A DNA stretch of 64,000 nt, taken from assembly GCA_000381605.1 (NCBI GenBank), contig KB906756.1, positions 1-64,000 on the forward strand, written 5' to 3'. Origin of the DNA: Acidobacteriaceae bacterium KBS 89 (lineage in GTDB: Bacteria; Acidobacteriota; Terriglobia; Terriglobales; Acidobacteriaceae). The notes below the pieces were generated by a model. It worked only from the letters and a program-made list of their open reading frames with translations. It ran no database searches and was not told the origin of the DNA. The position numbers and the translations under genes were made by a program. This document shows positions 9,319 through 18,731 of the stretch, one piece after another (positions within the stretch are counted from its first letter, which is position 1; each line of letters opens with the position of its first letter).

Positions 9319-9365
9319 ATCTCTTAATCGACTGGTCGTAGGTTCGATCTCTACCGCGTCCACCA
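9319..9365 (+). tRNA. tRNA-Lys(CUU) 3' fragment (integration scar)
   Basis: The segment contains an anticodon loop CTCTTAA (9321-9327, anticodon CTT), a T-arm GTAGG/TTCGATC/TCTAC ending at 9354, an acceptor 3' strand CGCGTCC (9355-9361), discriminator A and encoded CCA (9363-9365). The bases before it do not form the 5' anticodon stem and there is no D-arm or GGACGCG acceptor strand upstream, so this is not a working tRNA. Such 3' copies are left when a tyrosine recombinase inserts DNA into a tRNA gene. With this orientation the complete tRNA gene and the inserted element would lie to the left. Confidence 0.8.
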
Positions 9366-9510
9366 TTCTTCTCACTCATTCTAAGCAACTAACGATAGAA
9401 TCTTTCGCACGTCATGAACCTCGACCAGCTCGCATCCTTTTGCTTGATGGCCAGTTATCGACTCTTGCCGGTCAGTATCGAGATCGGTCTAAACAGAATT
9501 AGGGGGCCCG

Positions 9511-9899
9511 ATGAAGCGCACGTGGACGATCATAGGGGTAGGCGACGTGCAGAGCAGCTTGAAATGGTACCAGGCGCTGTTCGGTCAGCCGGCTACCCTT
9601 CCTGCCCATGATTACTTTGGGCAAATCCTCGACTCAGATGGAACAGTCTTGCTCTGCCTCCACGAGTGGGCGCCCACGATCATCCCTCATTGATAAGCCC
9701 CGATCACGGGACACCCGGTAACGGGCTCCTGTTGTTCTTCCGTGTCGATGATTTTGACCTGGCCCTTCAAAGGGCACGCTCTCTTGTCACTCGGCTCGAA
9801 GAGGAGCCACACGCGAATCCGAACACCAAAACCAAAGAGTTCTCGCTCCGAGATCCGGACGGATATTACGTTACGATCAGTGCGCTCTCTGCGGCCTGA
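9511..9899 (+). pseudogene. VOC/glyoxalase-family protein, frameshifted
   Basis: A ribosome site (AGGGGG) precedes the ATG at 9511. The first frame encodes MKRTWTIIGVGDVQSSLKWY and continues to CLHEW, a normal first beta-alpha-beta module of a vicinal-oxygen-chelate protein. It then stops early at 9693. The second half (AHDHPSLISPDHGTPGNG to the DPDGYYVTIS end typical of VOC proteins) follows in another frame, ending at 9899. One missing G at TGGGCGCC near 9668-9670 (expected TGGGGCGCC, giving HEWGAHDHP) explains the break. Repaired, the protein is about 130 residues, normal for a bleomycin-resistance/glyoxalase-like protein. It may be a sequencing error rather than a dead gene. Substrate unknown. 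Confidence 0.8.
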
Positions 9900-9986
9900 A
9901 AAGGCGCTGCAGCTGCCGAGCGGCCGGGCAGGAAGGAGGCCGCTGCCGATGCCTTGCGCGCTTTAGCTATGAGCGCAAGTTTTTGA

Positions 9987-10463
9987 TCATTGCCCCGCTT
10001 CATAGAAAGAATAGGTCGCTGTGTAAGGAACTCTGCGCATTTCGCTCTGGCTACAACTACCGTCAGGCGCGTTTCCCCCTTGCGTCCCGGTGCGCTGGAT
10101 AAATCGTACCGCCCCCAATCTTCCGGTACCGCCGACCGACTCGATCAATAACCACGGCACTGCGGTCGCATCGGGAGCGACCTGTTGAGCGACGATACTT
10201 CCTTTTACCCAACTACCGTCATTGAGTTGCCAGGTAGGACCTGCAAAGTGTCGTCCAATCACAGATCCCTCCTCATTGAGGAGCTTGGCATCCGGGGCCG
10301 TCAATGCCCAACGGCCATTGACGCAGCCGTAGACTTGTTCTCCACTTCCAACGGCCCGTAGCAGAAGTCGGGAGTGAGAAGGTACATCGATCGCCGTTTG
10401 TGCGACAGAGTTTGGCGCCATACATGCCACGGCGAGGACCAATGCAATCATCCCCAACCGCAT
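9987..10463 (-). CDS. Secreted DUF3455-family protein
   Basis: About 158 residues from the ATG at 10463. That start is chosen because MRLGMIALVLAVACM is followed by a signal-peptidase-like NSVAQ, although no clear Shine-Dalgarno precedes it; the frame is open further upstream without looking coding. The mature part shows the DUF3455 pattern: a GEQVYGC segment with GRWALTAPDA, HFAGPTWQLNDGS, WLLIES, and a C-terminal RTGTQGG ... GSCS ... VPYTATYSFY block with Cys residues that may pair. Function of the family is unknown; members are exported, in bacteria and fungi. No operon partner is evident. Confidence 0.8.
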   Translation of the reverse strand: MRLGMIALVLAVACMAPNSVAQTAIDVPSHSRLLLRAVGSGEQVYGCVNGRWALTAPDAKLLNEEGSVIGRHFAGPTWQLNDGSWVKGSIVAQQVAPDATAVPWLLIESVGGTGRLGAVRFIQRTGTQGGNAPDGSCSQSEMRRVPYTATYSFYEAGQ

Positions 10464-11128
10464 GACATAAGGAGACAGAGTTTTGTCGGATGTTTTTCGA
10501 CCATACCCGCTGTCCTGAGAGGAGTTGATCTCTCCTCGACACTGTGAAGCTTCCGTGAAAGGTATATCGAGTACTACTTCAAAAAACATGGTTACACCGC
10601 CCGTGATGACTGGCCAGTAAGCGTTTGAGTGAAGAACGCAGTCCGGCCTCTTGAAACTAGAACACCGTCGCAACTGATTTATTCCGCGATGTACCGGAAT
10701 ATCCCAAATCGTCACACTCCCTCTTGTGAGCATGACTAAGTCGCCCACAGATCGCTTCGCAACATGCTGGCCGCATTGCACTCACGATTTGAAGGAAAGA
10801 GTAAGGTGGGTTGGCCAAAGACAATATCTTCAAGCGCTGTTCATTGCAATCTAATTTGGTGTCGTTGCGTAAAGCCGCATGTGGCGAACCGGCAGACCTG
10901 AACTAACCAACCGGAAGTAGAACACCTTCGCGTTTATTTCGCCCATCCTGCGCTAGCCAGGGAGAGACAAGTGATAGTGCGGTAATCCCAACCGACAAGG
11001 AGATGAAGGATCAGTGACTAGAGAAGGTTGTCGATAGCATCAGCCTTCGTTCACAATTTTTATCTTCGATTCAACCGATATGCAGCACATCAGGCCACCT
11101 GCCCAAGGTACGATGAGGAATGAATCGC
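10464..11128. other. Intergenic stretch without recognisable genes
   Basis: I see no frame, RNA gene or repeat here that I can support. The upstream continuation of the DUF3455 frame (10464-10781) has no signal of coding use. Confidence 0.4.
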
Positions 11129-11422
11129 ATGCATCTTCCGGTCGCGGCGAACGCTGACTCCCTACGTCTAACCGTAAAGAAGGTGATCGCTGTGAATCCG
11201 GCCCTCAAGTTGTTAAAAGCCCAGCGTTCTTCCGCACTCAAGGACGCTCGACGGATGGAAGCCCAACTTGCTCGTCTCGATGGATCAGCGGCTTCCTCTC
11301 AGATAAGAACCTATCTGCGCTACGTTGCGCGAATGTTTCGTGAACACATCGCCACACTGGACGACTCAATCAAATCAGCCCGCACTCCGCGAACCCGAAG
11401 GAATGATAGGCTTTCTGCCTAA
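11129..11422 (+). CDS. Small basic hypothetical protein
   Basis: About 97 residues. The ATG at 11129 is preferred over the one at 11120 because GAGGA lies at a workable distance (10 bases) from it but almost touches the earlier one. The protein is rich in Ala, Arg and Lys and likely helical, with the central part (about LKLLKAQRSSALKDARRMEA) suiting a short coiled coil. No known domain is visible. It lies alone between two gene-poor stretches. It may be genuine but could be a chance frame. Confidence 0.45.
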   Translation: MHLPVAANADSLRLTVKKVIAVNPALKLLKAQRSSALKDARRMEAQLARLDGSAASSQIRTYLRYVARMFREHIATLDDSIKSARTPRTRRNDRLSA

Positions 11423-11879
11423 GAGGGTACGGCCATCTGCGGACGACACAACGCCGAACATAAACAGAAGATCGCTGAGGCGTTTCCCGTCTCCGTTACG
11501 CTTGAAGACTTTTACTTCGGCAAAGGAATAGAGTGCGCACCGGGTTCCGTCCAGCCGGTGATTTAAGTGAGAAACGGTGGGGTCAGGTAGTTGAGATGCG
11601 ATGGGGGGATTCAAACTACGAGATCGTCTGCTGTTTCAATCCGCGTTCGGATACTGCACCCACGTCTCCTTTCTGGAAAGAGCGGTTGAGTAATCGCGGA
11701 TCGTCCCCTGGTCGAAACTGAGATCTTGATTCCATCACTTTCCAGCGCTACTAGTACTTTTTTGAGTTCACGCCGGGTCGTCAGTTCGAAATACTGATCA
11801 CAATCGAAATACAATATATGCTCGCAGAAGCAACCACCTAAAGCTGTATCTAAATCTCTCGTACGTCAAGGACGCCGAA
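11423..11879. other. Intergenic stretch, possibly with a gene remnant
   Basis: The minus-strand frame 11611-11814 (TTG start; begins with YFDCDQYFELTTRRELKKVL) looks mildly protein-like in its first 45 codons but matches no family I know and lacks a ribosome site. Nothing else is supported. Confidence 0.3.
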
Positions 11880-12590
11880 ATGTCTAAAGACAGAGCAACA
11901 AAAGGGGCAGACGGGCTCCCACTCCCCATCCTCCCGCCGGAGCGTGACGCCCGCGTATGGGCCCGGCTGGTACGGGTAATGTTCTACACTCCCGGCTTCA
12001 TGGGCCTCCTGCTGATCAAAACGGGCGAACCGGCGAGCTTTGGCATAACGATCGAGCTGCTTATGCTAGCGAGTGCTGCCGCCATCGTTGGCGGTCTGTT
12101 CATCGGCTCCGAATCCTCGGGCGCGGGCGCCACTGCCGCCTCCAAGGTTGGCACTTGGAGTGGCGCGCTGGTGCTCGAACTCCTTTCGGTGGTGCCTTTC
12201 CTGTCTGCGATACCTGCGTTGTTCCATGAACTGGCGCACAGCAACCTGCTCCACACAAAGGCGTTTGGCGCAGTCGACGTATCGCTCGGCGCCTCGGAAC
12301 TGCTCCCTGCAGTAGCGATCCTGCCATTTATGATCTACGAGCTCTCCGGCTTCGGCACCCTCCACTTCGTCCTAACCAAGGCAGCAAACTGGATCATTAA
12401 CGGTGCTGTTCTCTGCTTGATCGTCGCCAGCTATGTCGCCAACCGCGAAGCCGAATACGCCTGGGAACGAAGATTCTCCGGCCTCCTGGTCATTATTATG
12501 GCGATCACCGTCTTCTACGGCATACAGAAGCTTAAGCAAATGCAGGCAGAGTACGACAAGCGCTGTCCGCCAAAGGCACCAAAAGACTAG
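11880..12590 (+). CDS. Hypothetical multi-spanning membrane protein
   Basis: 236 residues with about five to six hydrophobic segments (roughly 40-52, 60-80, 98-118, 138-158, 165-190, 198-215) and a short charged C-terminus (KQMQAEYDKRCPPKAPKD). I recognise no family motif; a His-containing FHELAHSNLLHTKAFG segment (about 117-132) contains HELAH, which superficially resembles a zinc HExxH motif, but it lies between membrane segments and no peptidase fold can be argued from the rest. It is convergent with the RND efflux operon, the stops being about 20 bases apart. It starts at ATG 11880 with no strong ribosome site. Function unknown. Confidence 0.65.
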   Translation: MSKDRATKGADGLPLPILPPERDARVWARLVRVMFYTPGFMGLLLIKTGEPASFGITIELLMLASAAAIVGGLFIGSESSGAGATAASKVGTWSGALVLELLSVVPFLSAIPALFHELAHSNLLHTKAFGAVDVSLGASELLPAVAILPFMIYELSGFGTLHFVLTKAANWIINGAVLCLIVASYVANREAEYAWERRFSGLLVIIMAITVFYGIQKLKQMQAEYDKRCPPKAPKD

Positions 12591-12609
12591 CTCTGACCCA
12601 CAAACCCGG

Positions 12610-14001
12610 CTACGGCTGCCAGCCTCCGCCCAGCGCCTGATACAACTGGACGTAGTTTTGCATTTCGGTATCCCAGGCCTGCGCCAGTTGTAGCTGAGAA
12701 GTGAAGTATTGCTGTTGGACGATCAGCACTTCGAGAAAGCTGGCGTATCCTCCGGTAAATCGGACGTTGGCGAGTCGCGCACTTTCCTTGTAAGTGGCCG
12801 TCTGCGCCTCGATCTTCATTCGAAACTGCCGGGATTGGGTGTAGCCGACGAGACTGTTTGCGACATCTCCGAAGGCCTGCAGCACGGTTTGCTTATACTG
12901 CAGTTCGGCCTGATCCCGTTGCGCCCAGGCTAGATGGTATCCACTCGTGATCCTGCCGCCCTGATAGAGGGGCTGCGCCAACTGGGCTCCCACAGTCCAG
13001 AATGTAGCTGGTCCCTGCAAGAAACTGGTTAAGGCTGTGCTGGATGCGCCAAAGGTGCCGGTCAACGAAATCTGCGGGAAGAATGCGGCCTTGGCAACTC
13101 CTACATTTGCATTGGCCGCGACCAGCGTTTCTTCCGACTCGCGCACATCGGGGCGCCGCTCCAGCAGTGTGGAAGGAAGGCCCACGGGGACATCGGGCAA
13201 ATGCGGTTGTTCGATAAGCTCGAGGCCACGCGTGATAGGGCCGGGATTTCTTCCGAGAAGAATGCTGAGCGCGTTCTCGGTCTGCGGAATTAACTGGTTG
13301 AGCGAGATGACCTGCGCCTCGGCCTGTTGCACCAGCAACAGGGCCTGATCGACATCGGAGAGCGAGTATTCGCCGCCCTTGAAGTTGATAGTGTTTAACC
13401 TGAGGAGTTCCTTATCGGCAATGACAGTTTGTTCGGAAATCTTCAGCTGGGAATCGTATTGGCGAAGCGTAAAATAGGCGGTCGCTACCTGTGAGATCAG
13501 CGTTATCTGGACCACATTCTTCGCGTACTGGGTTGAAAGAAGGACGGCGCGTGCAGCTTCAGTCGCGCGCCGATATTGCCCCCAGAAATCGACGACGTAG
13601 TTCATTTGAAGTCCGAGCGTATCGATCCAGGGCGAGCCGGTGAAAAGGGGTTGAGACTGCACATTCTGGATACTGCCGACGGCACCCACTGTGGGGAACT
13701 GGTTTGCGCGAGTAACTCCCAATGAAGCCTGCGCCTGCATAATTCGGCTGGCGGCAATGCGAATGTCGTAGTTGTTGGTAAGGGCCTCCTTGAGGAGCGC
13801 CTGCAGAGCTTCGTCCTGATAGACAGCCGCCCACTGCATTTCCCCGAAGGGTCCGCCGGCCGGCTGTTGCGGCAGGTCGGGTGCAGTTCCGCGGTACTGC
13901 CCGGGAACATCCAGCGCAGGACGTTTGTAGTTTGGCCCAACCTTGCAACCGCACAGTGAGAGCAACAACGAGAGGCCGATGGATGCTTTCGTCCGCATCA
14001 T
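12610..14001 (-). CDS. RND efflux outer-membrane factor lipoprotein (OprM/NodT type)
   Basis: 463 residues. The signal sequence ends in LLLSLCGCKVGPNYKRP: a lipobox cysteine followed by the 'VGPNYKRP' start shared by OprM/NodT outer-membrane channels. The body shows the two OEP repeats of coiled-coil and beta-barrel segments, with RPDVRESEETLVAANANVG in the second half and GGWQP at the end. It forms the outer-membrane exit of the tripartite pump encoded just upstream. Its start overlaps the pump stop by 4 bases (ATGA type), so translation is likely coupled. Last gene of the operon. Confidence 0.93.
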   Translation of the reverse strand: MMRTKASIGLSLLLSLCGCKVGPNYKRPALDVPGQYRGTAPDLPQQPAGGPFGEMQWAAVYQDEALQALLKEALTNNYDIRIAASRIMQAQASLGVTRANQFPTVGAVGSIQNVQSQPLFTGSPWIDTLGLQMNYVVDFWGQYRRATEAARAVLLSTQYAKNVVQITLISQVATAYFTLRQYDSQLKISEQTVIADKELLRLNTINFKGGEYSLSDVDQALLLVQQAEAQVISLNQLIPQTENALSILLGRNPGPITRGLELIEQPHLPDVPVGLPSTLLERRPDVRESEETLVAANANVGVAKAAFFPQISLTGTFGASSTALTSFLQGPATFWTVGAQLAQPLYQGGRITSGYHLAWAQRDQAELQYKQTVLQAFGDVANSLVGYTQSRQFRMKIEAQTATYKESARLANVRFTGGYASFLEVLIVQQQYFTSQLQLAQAWDTEMQNYVQLYQALGGGWQP

Positions 14002-17000
14002 GAGTGCTCTCCTTTCGCCTCGGCGGTAAGCGCGGGTTGCGGCTCAGGCTTTTCTTTTTCTTTTCTGAAGAAGTTGCCAAAACGCTCCACTACATCAAAG
14101 GAAACCGGAACAAAGAAAATCGCGATGACCGTGGATGCGAGCATGCCTCCGATGACCGTCGTTCCCAGCACCTGCCGCGAAATCGCGCCAGCTCCGAATG
14201 CCCGCCACAACGGCACGCAGCCAAGAATGAAGGCAAATGCAGTCATCAGGATCGGCCGCAATCTCACCCTGGCGCCAGTCAGAGTCGCGTCGATGAGCGA
14301 CTTGCCCTTGTCGTATTCAACCTTGGCAAATTCCACAATGAGAATGGCATTCTTGGACGAGAGTCCGATCAGCATGACCAACCCAATTTGGGCGTATACA
14401 TTATTGTCGAAGCGGCGCAGGTAGAGTGTCAGGAACGCGCCGAAGACAGCTATGGGAAGTCCCAGCAATACGCTGAAGGGCAACGTCCAGCTCTCGTATT
14501 GCGCGGCCATGATGAGAAACACCACAAATAGGGCCATTCCAAAAATGATCGCGGGCGAAACGCCTTGTGCCGCCTTTTGCTCCTGATACGACATGCCGGA
14601 GTAGTCGAAGCCCATTTGGCCAGGCATCGTCTTGTGGAAGACGTCTTCCAGCGCAGCCATGACCTGAGCGGAGCTGTAGCCGGGCGCTGCCGCTGCATTA
14701 ATTTGGACGCAGTTGAACAGGTTGTAGCGCATGACGAATTCGGCCCCGCTACGCGCATCGGTAGTGGTCAGCGTACTAAGCGGGACCATGTCGCCGGAAG
14801 CGTTCCTGACGTAAAACTTGCCGAGATTGTCTGCCTTGGTCCGGTAGTCTCCGTCGGCCATAACATATACCTGCCACTGCAGGCCGAAGCGGTTGAAAAA
14901 GTTAATCAGCGAGCCGCCCATGAACGTCTGCACCGTCTGGTACAGGTCGCTCAGCTGGATCTGCTGTGTCATCGCCTTGGCGTTGTCCACCTTTACCCCG
15001 ACCTGGGGAACGCCGAACAGGGCTGTGGTAAAGAGCCCCGCCAGCTCCGGGCGTTTGCGTGCCTCGGCCATAAACACCTGGGTCTGTTTCGCGAGAAAGT
15101 CAATGGTGCCGCCAGATCTGTCTTCAAGAATGAAAGTGGCGCCTCCTGAGGTGCCTACCCCGGGGATCGCAGGCGGCGGGAACGAGAATGCAAGTCCCCC
15201 TGGGACTCTTGACAGGGCCTGCTGAAGGTGAGCTTTGATCCCCTCGTAACTCTCCTCCGGAGTCTTGCGTTCTTCCCAGGGCTTCAGTGAGATGAAGAAG
15301 AATCCACTGTAGGTGGCGGCGACGCCGCTCAACAGGCTGTATCCGTTGACGGTGCTGACGTATTGCACGCCAGGTGTCTCCATCATGACCTTCTCGACTT
15401 CGCGCGCGGCCTCCGAGGTGAGTTGCAGAGACGACGCGTTAGGCAGTTGCAAGCCAGCATAGAGGTATCCCTGGTCTTCATCGGGGAGAAAGCTTCCCGG
15501 GAGCTGTTTACCGAAGTAACCCGCACCCACGGTGAGCACTGCAAGAATGAGAAACGCGATGACGACCTTGTGGATCAGTTGTCTGCATATGTTCACGTAG
15601 CCGTCGGTGGCGCGGCCAAAGACACGGTTGAACCAGCGAAAGAAGCCACCGAGGGGTCCTCGCACCGGCTTCTTGGGACGCAGCAGCATAGCGGAAAGCG
15701 CGGGGCTGAGGGTGAGCGCGTTGAAGGCTGAGAAGAGCACCGAAATCGCGATGGTGATTGCGAACTGCTTGTAAAGCTGGCCAGTAATACCAGGAATGAA
15801 GGCCGTAGGAACGAACACCGCAGCCAGGATCAGTGCAATCGCTATCACCGGTCCTGAGACTTCCTCCATCGCTTTGATGGTCGCGTCGTGAGGCGTCAGA
15901 CCCAGCTCGATATTGTGTTCGACCGCCTCCACGACGACGATGGCGTCATCGACGACCAGTCCAATTGCCAGAACCATACCCAAAAGCGACAGGGTGTTGA
16001 TGGAGAAGCCAAGCATGGGAAAGACCATGAAGGTCGCAATCAGAGAGACAGGGACGGCGAGCAGAGGAATCAGCGTCGCTCTGAAGCCCTGGAGAAAAAT
16101 GTAGACCACGATGATGACCAGAACGAGGGCCTCTCCCAGCGTCTTGTAGATTTCGTGGATGCCGGCACTGACAGCGAGTGTCGTGTCGAGTGCGGTAATG
16201 TAGTCCAGCCCCTGTGGGAACCTGCCTTTCGCCTCGTCCATCATTTTGAGGACAGCGGCTCGCGTTTGCAGCGCGTTGCTGCCAGGAGTGAGGTATAGCG
16301 CTAGGAGGGCAGCGGGCTGAGAGGGCTTATTCTCGCCCGCCACTCCCAACCGCGAAATATAGGAATAGTATTGCGATCCAAGTTCCACACGCGCCACGTC
16401 CTTCAGCCGCAGGATTGACCCGTCGGACTGAGCGCGGACGACGATCTCACCAAACTCCTCGGCCGTGGGCAGGCGCCCTGGAGCTCGCACGTTGTAGGTG
16501 AACTGCTGGCCGAGTGGGACCGGCTCGCCTCCAACCTGGCCCGCAGGATTTACCTTGTTTTGAGCCTTGACCGCGTTCGTGATGTCGGAGACCGTCACGC
16601 CCAGGCTCGCAAGCTTGTCAGGATTCACCCAGATCCGCATGGCATAGGGACCGGCGCCGAATATCTGGACCTGCCCGACCCCCGGGATACGGGTGAGCGC
16701 GTACTGCAAATTGATGGTGGCGTAGTTGGCCAGAAAAATGCTGTCGTATGTGCCGGAGGGCGAGTAGAGGTCGAGCAGCATAAAGGGCGCCGTCGTCCCC
16801 GGCTGAACGATTACACCTTGCTGGGTTACCTCGGAGGGCAGTTGCGAGGCGGCCTGGCCCTGCCGCATCTGCGCCAGAATCTGGTCGGTGTTGATGTCGG
16901 TTCCCAGCGCAAAGTCAACGTACAGCACAGCCTTTCCGCCAGAGCTTGCGCTCAAGGAGTACATGTAATTCATGCCGCTAACGCCTGACATCTGCTGTTC

Positions 17001-17195
17001 TATCGGTGTTGCAACGGACTCCGCAATCGTCTGGGCGTCCGCGCCGGGGTAGGTGGCTTGTACCTGGATCATCGGGTCGGCGATATTGGGGAACTGTGCC
17101 GTAGGTAGCTCGAGCAACGCGACCCCGCCTGCCAGCACCATCAAAATTGCGATGACTATCGCGACGATGGGGCGATTAATAAAGAATTTCGACAT
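13998..17195 (-). CDS. RND efflux pump, hydrophobe/amphiphile family (AcrB/MexB-like)
   Basis: 1065 residues, the usual length for HAE1 pumps. MSKFFINRPIVAIVIAILMV opens the first membrane helix. The proton-relay segment GLVVDDAIVVVEAVEHN carries the two adjacent Asp residues (about 407-408), and GLSSKNAILIVEFAK supplies the Lys of helix 10. Two large periplasmic loops flank the central helices in the standard 12-helix plan. The gene follows the adaptor with a 2-base gap and overlaps the outer-membrane factor gene. It probably exports lipophilic drugs, detergents or metabolites by proton antiport; the specific substrate cannot be read from sequence. Confidence 0.95.
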   Translation of the reverse strand: MSKFFINRPIVAIVIAILMVLAGGVALLELPTAQFPNIADPMIQVQATYPGADAQTIAESVATPIEQQMSGVSGMNYMYSLSASSGGKAVLYVDFALGTDINTDQILAQMRQGQAASQLPSEVTQQGVIVQPGTTAPFMLLDLYSPSGTYDSIFLANYATINLQYALTRIPGVGQVQIFGAGPYAMRIWVNPDKLASLGVTVSDITNAVKAQNKVNPAGQVGGEPVPLGQQFTYNVRAPGRLPTAEEFGEIVVRAQSDGSILRLKDVARVELGSQYYSYISRLGVAGENKPSQPAALLALYLTPGSNALQTRAAVLKMMDEAKGRFPQGLDYITALDTTLAVSAGIHEIYKTLGEALVLVIIVVYIFLQGFRATLIPLLAVPVSLIATFMVFPMLGFSINTLSLLGMVLAIGLVVDDAIVVVEAVEHNIELGLTPHDATIKAMEEVSGPVIAIALILAAVFVPTAFIPGITGQLYKQFAITIAISVLFSAFNALTLSPALSAMLLRPKKPVRGPLGGFFRWFNRVFGRATDGYVNICRQLIHKVVIAFLILAVLTVGAGYFGKQLPGSFLPDEDQGYLYAGLQLPNASSLQLTSEAAREVEKVMMETPGVQYVSTVNGYSLLSGVAATYSGFFFISLKPWEERKTPEESYEGIKAHLQQALSRVPGGLAFSFPPPAIPGVGTSGGATFILEDRSGGTIDFLAKQTQVFMAEARKRPELAGLFTTALFGVPQVGVKVDNAKAMTQQIQLSDLYQTVQTFMGGSLINFFNRFGLQWQVYVMADGDYRTKADNLGKFYVRNASGDMVPLSTLTTTDARSGAEFVMRYNLFNCVQINAAAAPGYSSAQVMAALEDVFHKTMPGQMGFDYSGMSYQEQKAAQGVSPAIIFGMALFVVFLIMAAQYESWTLPFSVLLGLPIAVFGAFLTLYLRRFDNNVYAQIGLVMLIGLSSKNAILIVEFAKVEYDKGKSLIDATLTGARVRLRPILMTAFAFILGCVPLWRAFGAGAISRQVLGTTVIGGMLASTVIAIFFVPVSFDVVERFGNFFRKEKEKPEPQPALTAEAKGEHS

Positions 17196-17197
17196 GA

Positions 17198-18463
17198 TCA
17201 GTTGCCCCCGAGCGCCGCAGGGGCTGGCGTGTAAGGCTTAGCGACGACCGGAATGCCTTCCTTCACCATCTCCGGCGGCGCGGCCGCTGCAAACATCAGT
17301 ACGCGTTGAATGCCTTCGACCACAACCTTCTCGCCGGGCTTCAGTCCCTCAGTGATGATCCAGTTCGGGCCGACCCGATCTCCCACCTTGACCGGTCGAA
17401 TCACGGCCCTGTTTTCAGGGTTGAGCACGATGACCTGGTATTGCGACTGCACTTCAATCACCGCAGGCTGCGGAATCAACATCGCATCCTTGGTCACGCC
17501 TGTTTCGATTCGAATTCTGCCAAAGCCACCGGGGCGGAGGGTGGCGCCTTTGTTGGCGAAGGCGGCGGCCATCTGGATGGTGCCTGTCTGGGAAGCGATC
17601 TGGCGATTCACGAATATGATTTGACCCTTCTCAGGGTAGGTGTCTCCATTTGCCTGGATGTATTCGATGTTGATCGGCACCCCGTGCCTGCTCCCTCCGC
17701 TGATTACCTGGTTAATACTCTTCGCGTTGGCGAGGTAGGCGCTCTCGTTGATGTTGAAGTATGCCCAGATTGGATTGACCTGGGAGACAGTCGTCATCTT
17801 GGTGGTCGTTCCCACCAGGTCGCCGACCTGCGAATTCGCTATCCCCGCGATGCCGTCTATCGGCGAATACACCTTGGTCCATTCAAGATTCAATTGCGCC
17901 TGCACCATCTGCGCTTTCGCGGCGTCCAATTGCGCCTGGTTCGCGGCCAAGGTTGACTGGTCCGTGTCGAGTTGCTTTTTCGGGATCGCGTTCTGCGCAA
18001 CTAGCGGGGTGTCGCGGGCGACATTGTTCTCCGACTCGCCGAGGTTCGCCTGGGCCACCGCGACCTGCGCCTTGGCCTGATCGAGAGCAGCCACGAAGGG
18101 TCGAGGGTCTATCGTAAACAGAAGCTGGCCCTTTTTGACGAAAAAGCCGTTCTGGTAATTCTGCGTCAGGAGGTAGCCCTGCACTTTCGGGGTGATGTCG
18201 GCGTTGATTGGGCCGTTCAACTGCGCGACCCATTCGATGTAGGTGGGAACATTCTGCTGGACCACCCCGACAACTTCGACTTCAGGAGGGGGAGGCGGGG
18301 GTGCCTTTTCCTTCTCTCTACATCCGATGCCTGCCATCAGCAGGAAAAGACTTACAGCGATCGTGGCAACGTCAAGGCTTCGGTTTCGTTGATCCAGCCC
18401 AGAAGACAGCCCTCGCTTCCCCATTTGCAGGGAAAGGCCTTGAATTGCCAGTCGCGCTCGCAT
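17198..18463 (-). CDS. RND efflux periplasmic adaptor lipoprotein (AcrA/MexA-like)
   Basis: 421 residues. The ATG at 18463 has AGGAG 7-8 bases upstream, which fixes the start. A long N-region (about 35 residues) leads to a hydrophobic segment and lipobox LMAGIGC (Cys48), then a proline run PPPPPPE. The biotinyl-lipoyl half motifs, an alpha-hairpin (about residues 130-205, rich in Ala/Gln/Asn), the beta-barrel and membrane-proximal domains follow in the order of membrane-fusion proteins. First gene of the three-gene efflux operon, divergent from padR-ADOP with 268 bases between. Confidence 0.93.
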   Translation of the reverse strand: MRARLAIQGLSLQMGKRGLSSGLDQRNRSLDVATIAVSLFLLMAGIGCREKEKAPPPPPPEVEVVGVVQQNVPTYIEWVAQLNGPINADITPKVQGYLLTQNYQNGFFVKKGQLLFTIDPRPFVAALDQAKAQVAVAQANLGESENNVARDTPLVAQNAIPKKQLDTDQSTLAANQAQLDAAKAQMVQAQLNLEWTKVYSPIDGIAGIANSQVGDLVGTTTKMTTVSQVNPIWAYFNINESAYLANAKSINQVISGGSRHGVPINIEYIQANGDTYPEKGQIIFVNRQIASQTGTIQMAAAFANKGATLRPGGFGRIRIETGVTKDAMLIPQPAVIEVQSQYQVIVLNPENRAVIRPVKVGDRVGPNWIITEGLKPGEKVVVEGIQRVLMFAAAAPPEMVKEGIPVVAKPYTPAPAALGGN

Positions 18464-18553
18464 TTTGTTTTCTCCTTGCCCGATACCTTGGCACCCTATC
18501 TCTGACGAAGCGGTTTTACTTTGCCTTTATATCCCACGCGCATGCAGGTCACG

Positions 18554-18571
18554 ACTAGCAGTATTACTAGT
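18554..18571. promoter_or_regulatory. Palindromic sequence upstream of the RND operon (possible operator)
   Basis: ACTAG (18554-18558) and CTAGT (18567-18571) are inverted around a nested palindrome AGTATTACT (18560-18568). It lies about 90 bases upstream of the efflux adaptor start, a position suiting a repressor site, but no regulator gene of the RND operon is identified other than the neighbouring PadR. Confidence 0.35.
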
Positions 18572-18712
18572 TTTCAAACTTGCTTATGCCAGAGTCGAGG
18601 TTCTTAGCCGAACGTCAACTGATGGAAGCGGAGAAGTTTCCTCACATGGTCTTCTCAACGACTTGGTCGGAGAAGACGTGTCCAGTAAGCGGTAGACACT
18701 CTATTTCCCAAA

Positions 18713-18731
18713 GATGTAGATTCTCTACATC
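18713..18731. promoter_or_regulatory. Probable PadR operator abutting the padR start codon
   Basis: Perfect 8-bp inverted repeat GATGTAGA (18713-18720) and TCTACATC (18724-18731) around TTC. Dyads containing ATGT...ACAT are typical of PadR targets. It ends on the base before the padR ATG, where there is no Shine-Dalgarno, so the transcript may be leaderless or nearly so and the site autoregulatory. Confidence 0.7.
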
